Below are positions 9,523 through 19,251 of a stretch of 64,000 bases of DNA, in pieces; position 1 is the stretch's first letter; each line of letters begins with the position of its first letter. Source of the DNA: Vespula vulgaris (lineage: Eukaryota > Arthropoda > Insecta > Hymenoptera > Vespidae); the NCBI RefSeq assembly GCF_905475345.1, contig NC_066601.1, forward strand, positions 3,794,001-3,858,000, given 5' to 3'. A model generated the notes under the pieces. That model was not told the origin of the DNA and did no database searches. It worked only from the letters and a program-made list of their open reading frames with translations. A program made the position numbers and the translations under genes.

Positions 9523-12032
9523 CATTATCATCGGTATTATTATTAGGGTGCTATTTTATTAGTCGAAATTCTATTATTGTCAGAATTGTCAACTTATCAA
9601 AATTAATTTTATTTTTTAGTATATTTTGTACGCTCAAGTCCTGAAACATATCAATTTCGATATAGAATACTAATTTATCTTGCGATATCATCACTTGCTC
9701 CGTAAAAAAACGTGATCTGAAAGTCTGCAAATATGATTTAGCATGCAGATAATCTTTCCCTTGCTTTCAAATTCGGAATTTTTACAAAAGTGGAAAAGTT
9801 CTTTGCCCGTATTATTAAAGTTAACATATACTATTAGAGAATTCAGTATAACATTACGTAACAAAGCTATAAAATATGTATGAATTGCGCACGGTTTGGT
9901 TGTAAGTAAAAAAAAAAAGAAAAAGCGCACCAGGTAAACGCAAAGTAAACTTCTTCGGAGATTGAACGAACATACGAAGACTGGGCACCTTCCCAATGAA
10001 TAGCGTACGCGCTGGCCTACTCTCGCGAGTCTCTTACAAGTTCATTTCACTGATTAAAAGTACTTCTAAGCTTTGTGTTAACTTCCGTACGTAAGTAGCC
10101 GCGGTAGGTATTTTTTGTATTTGCTATACTTTTTGGAATTTAAACATGTAGTATTTAAGGTACTTGAAAGTCTGCATACCTCATTGCTGATTACTGTGCA
10201 AAGGATAGTAACGTACAATTGTGATTTTATACAGTAAGATGAGATCGTAGTACCACGACTTATTCCTTCTTATTTCTAAAACGTAGCGACGTATAACGCA
10301 CAGTAACTCTCTCTGTACTGCTTTGCCTTTTCGAAAAGAAAATGAGGCATGGTACAGCGAGTGTGTGTTTAGAAATATCTGACTATTCGACAACTGGTAT
10401 ATACTTTCTAATTTTACTTTATAGAATAGTGGACGTTACGAATAAGAAGCACATGATCAGGGATAATGCATGCAGATACCTTATTATCCGTATCATGCAT
10501 AAAAATAGGATACTTTACTTACTGGTTTGGATGACTTCGTTGTAAGGAAACTATAAACACAATGCATATGTAGATACTTTTACCAATTATCCAGGCTAAC
10601 ACATAGCAAATCTATCTTCATCGTTACCCAAAATGATCGAGTAAAAAAGTGATAAAAGAAAAAAGTAAAGAAGAAAGTCGAGTCACAATTGTTTCTTCAT
10701 ATACATAATCTTTTTAGCCCGTCCATAAGTATAGTACTTGACCTATAGAAAAGATTTGGTTAATTGCCTCGAATTTAAAGAGAAAAAAGAATAAGTAAAT
10801 GAATGAATGAATGAATAAGCAAGTACGAATAAAAAAGAATAAATAAAAACGATAAAGAAAGTATATCTTAGATGGTACTATTGATTGTACACAAAGAGTG
10901 ATAACGTGTACATATCATAGCAAAATATCATCTATGATGATTCTCCATTTCGAATTGGTTCTCAGGGATTAAGAGAAATCTCATAATAGCATAACGCGTA
11001 GTAGTTGAGTGATCTTGATTAGATTGTAATTTTCTAATGATACTTTTAGCTGCGTATAAGCATGCCGATGGTAAGAAAATAGATGGTCGCAGAGTGTTGG
11101 TTGACGTGGAGCGTGCAAGAACGGTAAAAGGGTGGCTCCCTCGACGACTTGGTGGTGGTCTAGGTGGTACTCGCAGAGGTGGACCTGATGTGAATATAAA
11201 GCACTCCGGTAGGGAAGATAACGAAAGAGAAAGAGAACGATATCGTCTCGAGCGAGAGAGGGAAACCTCAGGACGAGGGCTGGACAGGGACAGGTGAATG
11301 AGCTTCAAGAAATTTTTTCCATCGAATTAAAACGAGTCGAATGTCGAATCGTTGCTTACACGTGTGTCTGTGTGTATTATTTTCTTTCTGTTTTTTTAGG
11401 GATCGTGATCGTTTAGACAGAGAACGCAGAAGGTCACGCGATCGTAAACGAAGATCAAGGAGTAGGTCACGCGACCGAAAACGTAGACGTAGTCGAGATC
11501 GTTTACCGGATCCTGACATTGAGGAAATTCAAAGAGACGAACGACCACGCGACAGAAGAGATCGCGATCGTGATCGAGATCGTGATCGAGATCGTAAAAG
11601 GAGTAACGATCGTGATCGCGATCGCGATAGGGATAGGAAGAGAAATAAGAGAGACAGAGATCGTGAGCGCAGGGATAGAAAAGATCGTGGCGATCGTCAA
11701 GACGAAGATACCAAGGAAATTCGTATTAAGGAAGAACCTTTGGATGGTATATCTTATATATACATAGTTCAAAAAGAGAAAAAAGATAGTCCATGCGTAG
11801 TCTATCGCATTTTTTGAAATTTCGCTTCCACGCATTTGACCACGCGAAATATCCTATTCTATTTTCAGATTATCCCGATTATAGTAACACGTTTTCAACG
11901 TCAGGATCGTATTTCACCGCGGTCAAGTATGAAGATGATAACGATCAAGAAGTCGAAGAAAAATATAGAATTCCCGAAGGTCGCCCTGATCCACCCCCAT
12001 ACAATAATTACGACTCTGTACAAGATTATTGA
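7337..12032 (+). CDS. snRNP-U1-70K: U1 small nuclear ribonucleoprotein 70 kDa protein (seven coding exons)
   Basis: U1-70K is a core protein of the U1 snRNP. It binds stem-loop I of U1 snRNA and helps define 5' splice sites in the nucleus. Coding exons are 7337-7480, 7845-8027, 8140-8202, 8287-8368, 11050-11293, 11400-11746 and 11869-12032; all introns are GT/AG and the joined frame gives 408 residues. The N-terminus (MTQFLPPNLLALF, then FLKYFE near residues 43-48) is the family signature. The RRM carries RNP2 LFVARI (104-109) and RNP1 RGYAFIEY (143-150), followed by DGKKIDGRRVLVDVER and the glycine-rich GWLPRRLGGGLGG. Residues of about 225-360 form the RS/RD/RE low-complexity domain, encoded partly by a GATCGT-like hexamer repeat. 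The acidic C-terminus ends YNNYDSVQDY and is preceded by IKEEP, a SUMO-type consensus. Human U1-70K is slightly longer (about 437 residues). Intron 4 (8369-11049, 2681 bases) is far longer than the others (84-364) and holds candidate cassette exons. Confidence 0.97.
8457..8576 (+). other. Candidate cassette (poison) exon a in U1-70K intron 4
   Basis: A pyrimidine-rich acceptor (TTCCAG, ending 8456) is followed by 120 bases of complex sequence and a GTAAAC donor at 8577. Joined to exon 4 (phase 1), it would read SRYSGAGL and stop at TAG 8480-8482, inside the RRM. The transcript would be a target for nonsense-mediated decay. Exon boundaries are inferred from sequence only; 8457-8736 could also act as one longer exon. 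Confidence 0.35.
8650..8736 (+). other. Candidate cassette (poison) exon b in U1-70K intron 4
   Basis: The acceptor tract ...CTTGTTCTTGGTACAG ends at 8649, and a strong donor GTG|GTAAGA starts at 8737, bounding an 87-base exon of higher GC content than the intron around it. Spliced to exon 4 it adds SWWPLPATSAVHYSMQNP, then TGA at 8703-8705, truncating the protein inside the RRM. Both splice sites are close to consensus. Stop-carrying alternative splicing of U1-70K is known from vertebrates and plants, which makes a regulatory exon plausible here. Confidence 0.45.
9351..9546. repeat. Compound (TTA/CTA)n trinucleotide repeat in U1-70K intron 4
   Basis: About 195 bases of TTA, CTA and GTT triplets with scattered interruptions, entirely intronic. 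It produces long open frames in several readings (poly-Leu, poly-Tyr, poly-Asn) that are not genes. Its length makes it likely to be polymorphic between individuals. Confidence 0.9.
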
Positions 12033-12637
12033 TCTCAGTAATATGCCTTATGACGTTTTCTCTCTGCCCGCGACGAATCGATGCGACCATCAATAATGTT
12101 CTATTGTATTTCCTATTGTTATTAGTGTAATGCTGTACTTACCGCATTTGAGTACCGAATTGTATAGTGGAATGGAAAATTAATGACCAGATATTCTATT
12201 GGCATATTGCAAGGTAAGCAGCTTTGATCTACGTTTATAATTAGCCGTTCCTTGGTAATTAATTTAGAAATATATATTTTTCGTCGTTGGAACGAAAGGT
12301 AAAATTCCATTGAAATTTTTAAGATTGGAATGTATTAAATACAATATTCTAGCAGTTCAAACAGAACCTCGCAATATGGAACACACACAGAAGTTCATAA
12401 ACGTTTTCAACCTTATTGCTACCACGAATAAAAGTACTGTCACTCGCTGTATTTGTACATACATAATATGAGTATATGGATGAATTGAAATTCTTCATGA
12501 TAACTGCTGCATGTATATTTATATATGTATATATGTATATATATATATATATAAATATATTCATATATGTGTATGTGTGTATATGAATATATGTATATAT
12601 GTATGTATATATGTATATGTATATATATTCCAATAAA
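12033..12637 (+). other. 3' untranslated region of U1-70K with candidate poly(A) signals
   Basis: After the TGA stop the sequence is AT-rich without a gene. AATAAA occurs at 12427-12432 and again at 12632-12637, the second after a long degenerate (TATG/AT)n tract (about 12511-12629). Either could direct polyadenylation; the first lies about 395 bases after the stop. Transcript ends cannot be fixed from sequence alone. Confidence 0.45.
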
Positions 12638-15184
12638 ATAAAGGATATAATTCATCTGTTAGATACATTTAAGAAGCATAAATGGCTCTTCGTAGGATTA
12701 ACATTCTTTTTTTTTTTGTTATTGGATCATATATCTTTTATTTTATTCTTTTTACGTTTATTATATCTATATGGAATCGAAGAAAATGATTATGGAAGTA
12801 GATTTATTCTGAGACGTAAAGGATTATGAAGAAACGAGATAATATTTTTTTTTAATTGGATATCTATCTGTATTTTATATTGTTAGATGTGAGGAAATGT
12901 CGAGAAAGATTATTTTCCTACGATTTGAATTTAACGCCATTTTGTTTGTAACTACGCTAGTTTTACCATCTAGTTCGAATCCCTAGATAAAAATCAATAT
13001 ATCATATTTAATTGCATTTTTAAGTCGAGCAATGGATAGAGAAAAAAAAGAAAGAAGACACCGCGTTTTAGTGTTCGTCCTACGGAAATGACAATTTCTT
13101 TCTCGAACGAGTTGAAAACTCGTTATCCAATCGAAATACCTTTTTTCGTGTCGTAAATTGCTTGGACGAGAGCTCAACGACTTTTGCGTATTTCCGGTTT
13201 AACTGTTTCCTCTATTATGTTTTCGAATAATATTTCGTGAAGAAAAATGCGAATTATTCTTAAGAAAATAGTTCTTTCATTTCGTCAACAATTATATTAA
13301 AAATAATTCAATGTTGTAAAGCTGAGTTTAAGATGAAAATTTTGAAATATATAATCGATAGACTATCGGAACTATACGAAGGTTATGTGATCTTATTGCA
13401 ACTGCATTGTTGCGGTAAGTATATGCACTTGTATAAAATAATTCTTTTTCTTGCTCTTTATTTCTTTCTCTCTTTTTTTTTTTCTTTTATAACGTTAGTA
13501 TCTTTTTTAGAAGTCTTCATTATGCAGTTTTGAAATAATCAACGCTTAGCAGTACGTATTTTTAAGTTAAATATTTCTTCAATGGTAAGATACATTTTAC
13601 TGTAATTATTCGAGACAACCTACAATTTATTTTACTTTTTATTTTCTTTCTGTATAATTATTCGATTCATTTTTTTTGTAATCGTTATGATAAGATACAT
13701 TTAACTATGAACGATTATCGAATTTGTTCGAGATAACTCTAGTAAATCACGATTAATTTTACGTTCTATTTGATTTCGCGTACTTGTCGATGATCGTCGA
13801 TTTAGGTTAGCCGCGAAATTTGAAAACAAGTATTCGAACGATTAATGAGAAACGAGTATCGTAAGTAAATATACGCCCATTTTAACATTCCCAAACTACC
13901 AAGCTTTCCTTAATATTTAATTATTCTTTCGGCCGAGTTATAAAGTACTTTTTTTTTTTGTTCTGTGCTCGTTGGCAGTAGCCGCGGATGGAAAGTTAAG
14001 TTGCGAATGTTTTAGTAACGAAGCTGCCTCCGCATTACACTTTTATGCGGCATCGCAGTTTCACGACTTCTTTTTTATATTTTTTATTTTTATTTTATTT
14101 TTATTCATTCTACGTTTTTACAGTAACTCACGAAGCATATATACACAGATATATACATGTAAGTTTTTGAATCCACACACATACACACATACGTACATAT
14201 GTACATATTTATTCTATTCATCGCGTATACTATTTTATAGAAAAACATAGTTCTTCGCGATTCATTAAAAATTCAATTGTCTCTGTTAAGCAAATTAAAA
14301 TGTTTTTCTTTTCTTTTTCTCTCTCTTTTTTTTTTTCAAATATCTAACTCAACACGTAATTGAACACATGTATTTTTCGTAAATACTTACAAATACAATA
14401 AACCATGCAACGTTGTTAATTATATAACAAATTCACAGTTTGGTCAACAAGGTCTTTGTTTCGAAAAAATAATAAAAAGTGGCAATTATTATACATTTTT
14501 GCTATGTTAATTAAATCCGCTATTGTATCCAAAAAAACTGTCTTTTGTATAGACGAGAGAAAGAGAGAATAAAGAAAGAAAAAAAGAAAGAACGTGCGAA
14601 TGCATTGGCATATTTAATATTGGACATTGCAGTTTTGTTTCGTTCAAAAGCGAACAAATACAAAACTTATTTCACTTGGCAATATTTGTTGGCTTCTTCT
14701 TCATCGTTCAATATGTTATAAGAAAATTTGCATATAGTATATATATATACTCGTTTGTTTTTGTACGAGATAATACTTTTTAGCAGAGTAATCGATCGAT
14801 TTCTCAATGTCGTAATGACTTTTTAAGATATATGCTCGATAAAGTATCACATAAATTTATATAGGGTTTGCGTTCCGCTAGAGAAACGTGATCGATCGAT
14901 CCTTGAGAAAAAAGGGCTAACGATCTTCCCTAATAAATTTCATTTTAACGTAGCCAATCAAACATGCTTAAAAGTTATAGCCGAACCGTAATGACATATT
15001 AGCACGGATATTTTCGTTTCTCCCGAACGAAGGGACATAAGGAAAATAAAGTAAAAATAATACGAAAAAAATAATGATTTAAGTTATCAAAGCAAATAAG
15101 CCCAACTTTCTCGACTAGTTCCACCCCGAGCCTCTGATCCGCAAGGTGCTCAATTATTAGCGCTGGGGATCGGTTTCGACGAGA
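12638..15184. other. Non-coding AT-rich stretch
   Basis: No supported gene. It holds T-rich runs (about 12707-12718, 13474-13488, 13951-13960 and 14300-14336) and a short ATG-to-donor segment at 13333-13414 with a perfect GTAAGTAT donor (see findings). At 13951-13978 a poly-T tract ends in TTGGCAG, an acceptor-like site, but it leads into no convincing exon. A GTTCGAATCCC box at 12973-12983 has no tRNA around it. Confidence 0.5.
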
Positions 15185-15379
15185 GAGGGAGAGAAATATA
15201 GATAGATAGACTTAGCTGGATATCGTGGATTCAACGATGTGGAAGCAGCGTGGAGGTGTATGGCAGAAAGAAAGAGAGACAGAGAGAGAGAGAGAGAGAG
15301 ACAGAGAGGAAGAAGGATGAGGAGGTGACGGTTGGAAGAAGGTGGGAGTAAGGTAGAGGGAGGTTTGAGATAGGGAAGG

Positions 15380-15415
<36 letters not shown>

Positions 15416-15744
15416 TAGAGGGTTAGAGCAAGATAGAAGATTCGTGGATAGGGCGCAGGTGTGTCGAACAGTCTGTCTCTCTCTTTCCAACGAGTATATG
15501 CGACTATGCGCGCGCGAAACCGAGCACCGAGATAGAGCAAAGGGGAGAAGGGTGGGCGTGTGACAGAGAGAGAGAGAGAGAAAGAGAGGGGGTGAGAAAG
15601 GGATAGTAGTGGGGATAGTAGTAGTAGAAGTAGAAGAGAAGGAGGAGGAGGCAAACCGAGGGAACAGTGTGGTGTATACACAGGTAGATGGTAACAGACG
15701 AAGGGTAAGAGGAAAAGGGAGGAGATTGCCAGGGGTTGGAGGTG

Positions 15745-15780
<36 letters not shown>
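15185..15780. repeat. GA-rich tract with several (GA)n arrays
   Basis: A nearly continuous purine-rich plus strand carries pure (GA)n arrays at about 15276-15306, 15383-15411, 15565-15581 and 15748-15777. In insects such tracts can bind GAGA factor and lie close to promoters. On the minus strand they give a 237-codon Ser/Leu/Pro-rich open frame that is a repeat artefact. Confidence 0.85.
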
Positions 15781-15939
15781 GATGAGGTTGGCATGGAGGT
15801 GGTGGAGGAGGCAAGCTTGGTGCGTCAGAGCCTGCAGTGAGCCCGGCAGTGAGGCGAAACGTTGGGCTCCGCGCGGGAGTCTCGTGGCCGCCCGCTTTTC
15901 TTTCAGTCGGGGTGCCTTTTTCCATTACACCCGACCCCC
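15781..15939 (+). promoter_or_regulatory. GC-richer promoter-like core between repeats
   Basis: This short segment is clearly GC-richer than its surroundings, rich in GGTGG and GCCG words, and includes TTTCAGTCGG near 15901, which contains the arthropod initiator word TCAGT. It sits between GA arrays upstream and CTT/ACT arrays downstream, the layout expected of a promoter with a repeat-rich untranslated leader. No coding exon could be attached to it. Confidence 0.3.
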
Positions 15940-16258
15940 TTCTTCTTCTTCTTCTTCTTCTTCTTCTTCTTCTTCTTTTTCTTCTTCTTCTTCTATTACT
16001 ACTACTATTTCTATTTCTTTTTCTACTTGTACCACTGCTACTATTACTATTACTACTTCTACTACAACAACAACAATAACAACAACAATTATTACTTTTT
16101 CTTCTTCTTCTTTTTCCTCTTCTTCTTCTTCTTCTTATTCTTCTTCTTCTTTTTCTTCTACTTGTATCACTGTTACTACTAATACTTCTACTACTGTCAC
16201 TGCTCGATCATATTAAATAATCGGTGTCGACACACTGACAATTATTCTTCTTTACTAT

Positions 16259-16296
<38 letters not shown>

Positions 16297-16312
16297 TTAC
16301 TATTAATACTAC
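15940..16312. repeat. Compound (CTT)n / (ACT)n / (CAA)n trinucleotide repeats
   Basis: CTT triplets dominate 15940-15991 and 16099-16160, mixed ACT/ATT/CAA triplets fill between, and a cleaner (ACT)n array spans 16253-16312. Open frames across this block (poly-Ser, poly-Phe, poly-Leu) are repeat translations. Confidence 0.9.
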
Positions 16313-16439
16313 GACGACCCAGACGACGAAATTAGTAACAACCGGCAACAGAAACAAGCAGAGAACCACAGGAACAACGACGACGACAATCGTGACCGAG
16401 GACTCGTAGGCATCACAGCGTCCTCCCAAAGGCATGCAT

Positions 16440-17260
16440 GCACGCTCGCTCGCTCGCTCGTTTGCTCGCTCGTTCGCTCGTCGCATCACACGCACGATCT
16501 TTTCTTTTTCTTCTTTCTCTTCATTCTTCTTCTTACTTTTAACATGTCCATCGAGTTCGAAAGGATCTAACGAGGGAATAAGAAAGAGTTGGAAAAGAAG
16601 TGAATGTATGAAATGAATGAATCGTATGAAAGATCACGATCACCTCTCTCTCTCTCTCTATCTTTATTTCTCTCTCTCTGTCTTTTTTTTCATTCTCTCT
16701 TTATCTATCTATCTTTAACTATCTTTCTCTCTCTGTCACTCTCCTCCCCCTCTTCGTAGTAGTCAGTGAAAAAACGCGTGCTTACGGTTAGGCCGCGTTG
16801 ACCTCGAGGACCGGTCGAATACGATCGAATCTTCCGAAAGTCGAAACGAGCCTAGACAACGGGGCTTCTTTCTTTCTTTCTTTCTTTTTTCCTTCTTCCT
16901 TCCTTCCTTTCTTTCTCTCTTTCTCTCTTTCTTTCTTTCTTCTCTTCTACCTAAAGTCATCGAGTTTGTTTCTCCGAAGAAGAAGAAGAAGAAGAAGAAG
17001 AAGAAAAAGAAGAAGAAGAAGAAGAATAAGAAAAAAGAAGTAAATAAGTTGGAATCGGTGATTAGAAATAATTGCAGAGGATCGGTGTGCAGGTGACGGA
17101 CCTTTTTTTCGTGAGGAGGGAGAAGAAGAAGAAGAAGAAGAGGAGGAGGAGGAGGAGGAGGAGGAGGAGGAAGAGGAGAAAGAAGAGAGGTGTAGAAGGA
17201 GAAGGAGAAGGTGGAGGAGGAGGTGGAGGTGGAGGTGGAGGTGGAGGTGGTGGATGGTGA
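16440..17260. repeat. Mixed repeat block: (CGCT)n, (TTTC)n, (GAA)n, (GGA/GGT)n
   Basis: In order: (CGCT)n with variants at 16441-16482, TC-rich runs at 16645-16740, (TTTC/TTCC)n at 16868-16940, (GAA)n at 16978-17033, and a GAA to GGA to GGT gradient at 17120-17252. The last part is a run of GG doublets spaced by one base. Intervening unique pieces are short and show no exon. Confidence 0.85.
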
Positions 17261-17299
17261 AAGAGGGGAATATAGCTCTGAAGGGGTGAGGTAAAGGTG

Positions 17300-17560
17300 G
17301 GTGGGTGCATTCGGTGGTGCAGACGGCGTGCGGCGTCGTGTGTTGCCTCTCTTACCCCGCGATCTCTCTCACGCACCGCCAATGCGGCTGAGATCGCGCG
17401 ATCCCATTGGCCGACATCGTGCCGTGGTGTCAGCGATGGGTACGTCCAGGTTCGACGCTCCTGCTTGACCAAGAACGTCCTGCGGAATCCTTCGCGTCGC
17501 GTCCTTCTCTCCTCGAAACGTTTCACGAAACTTCGCGGTCCGGGAAAAGAAAATTGAGAA
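17300..17560. promoter_or_regulatory. GC-rich promoter-like core with paired CCAAT boxes
   Basis: A GC-rich island in AT-rich DNA contains a forward CCAAT (17379-17383, CCGCCAATGCGG) and a reverse one (ATTGG 17406-17410, CCCATTGGCCG) flanking the perfect 12-base palindrome GATCGCGCGATC (17392-17403). Facing CCAAT boxes about 27 bases apart are typical of NF-Y promoters. Downstream, GTTCAGTGTC near 17691 carries an initiator-like TCAGT. The gene driven is not identified; the candidate first exon at 23621 lies 6 kb downstream on the plus strand. Confidence 0.4.
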
Positions 17561-17579
17561 GGAAAAAGTGGATGGATTG

Positions 17580-17640
17580 TGTATATATATATATATATAT
17601 GTATATGTGTATTTATATATATGTATATATATATATAGGA
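17580..17640. repeat. (TA)n / TATG microsatellite
   Basis: Alternating TA with GTAT interruptions. No coding content; it separates the promoter-like core from the next mixed-sequence segment. Confidence 0.8.
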
Positions 17641-18067
17641 TCCACATATACATATGTATCGTAATATTACCAAAGAGAGAAACGGTGTGTGTTCAGTGTC
17701 ATCTCGTCTTCGTTCCTTATTTTCCGTGTTCGTGCACCAGGACTAATGTCCTGCGACTCAAACGCATCCTTTCTTCTGCACCAACAACCTAAGAAGAACT
17801 CAGCCAAGGTCGTTGATACCTTGCAACGATGACTACGACGTGTCCGTCTTTGACGACTCGCCATGGTGTACCTTTTTTGCGAATAAGTTCGTCCCTTATC
17901 TTCATTTTGTTCAGTGTCCTATCGTATCGCTAGGATATTCTTTCGCTTTGTTTACTCGTCAATCCTCTTCTTCTTCTTCTTTTTATTTTTCTTTCTCTTC
18001 TTCTCGAGGAGAACGAGCATACGAGAAATTAACGACGTCGATCTATCGTAAAGAAGAATCGGTTCGC

Positions 18068-18105
<38 letters not shown>

Positions 18106-19191
18106 TTTCCTTTCTCCCCACGAAAACACGTGGGATCATCTGCCATTATTTTTTTTTCTCATCCCTCTTTATCTCTCTTCTCGCCATCTCTCTATCTCTT
18201 TCTTCCCTTTGTAATCCGAATCTCACATCGTTATTCCGTGGATGAACCGTTAGAAAGCGACCTGTAGCGTTTGGATCGAGCGTTGCCAAACACGCGGCTT
18301 CTCTCACCCTCTCGATAAGATCATCAGAGTTGTGGTCACTTGATTAGAAACGTCAAAATCTCTTAACGTATCTGTCTATCCATCTATTCGTCTATCTACC
18401 CATTCATCTGTCTATCCATTTATCCATCGATCTATTCATCTGTCTAGATCGATTTATTAAAATTCAAGAATCCCTTATTCGGATTTCGTCGCTGTTCATC
18501 ATTCGATCGTGATTTTTCCTTGGTTCAAAGAGGTCGAAGAGGATCAGGGAAAGGGGTGGTTGGTATGAATGCGAGACAAAGTGTGTCAGTGGGACGATAG
18601 CCGAGGTTTTAGTGAATGTAAACGCGTTTTCTCTGCGTGCTTGAGCTTGCTTGCCTGCCTGCCTGCGTGTCTTCCTTGTTTCTATCGTTTCTTCTTCTTC
18701 TTTTTCTTTTTCTTCTTCTTCTTTTTTCTTTTTTCTTTTTTCTTGTTTCTTTCTCTTTCTCTCTATTACCATCTTCCTTAATCACACCAAGGAACAAAAG
18801 AAGATAAATCCTTTTGTTCCGAGTTTATTCGAATTTATGAAGAAAGAGGGAGAAAGATATTAGATATGGAAGAGGGGTGGTTGCTTGGCAATCGAAAATT
18901 TACGTGATTTTCCTTTGCAAAAACTTTGTCATTTTTCGTGCTTAGTATTATACGAGAACGTCGTTATCGTGCCGGTTTGAAAAAAAAGGATCTCTTTGGG
19001 AATCCTGGACTGTCGGTGGTTCTTCTTCTTCGTGACTGAGAAAGGAGTAAAAGGAAAGGAAAAAAAGAGGAAAAGGAAGGAGAGTGCAGTGCGTATCTAC
19101 TTACCTGTTTTATATCCTCCTCCCCTGCCACGTCATGCATGGCCGGTGAAAGTTCGCTTCAACGAGTGCATTGATCTACTGAAGTTAAGAG

Positions 19192-19251
<60 letters not shown>

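Noticed and set aside
12972..12984. tRNA B-box-like AGTTCGAATCCCT
   Set aside because: No A-box and no cloverleaf can be folded from the bases upstream.
15212..15925. 237-codon minus-strand frame rich in Ser, Leu and Pro
   Set aside because: Direct translation of GA arrays and neighbouring repeats.
17746..17832. 28-codon frame starting MSCDSNASF
   Set aside because: Weak start context, no good donor and nothing to link it to other exons.
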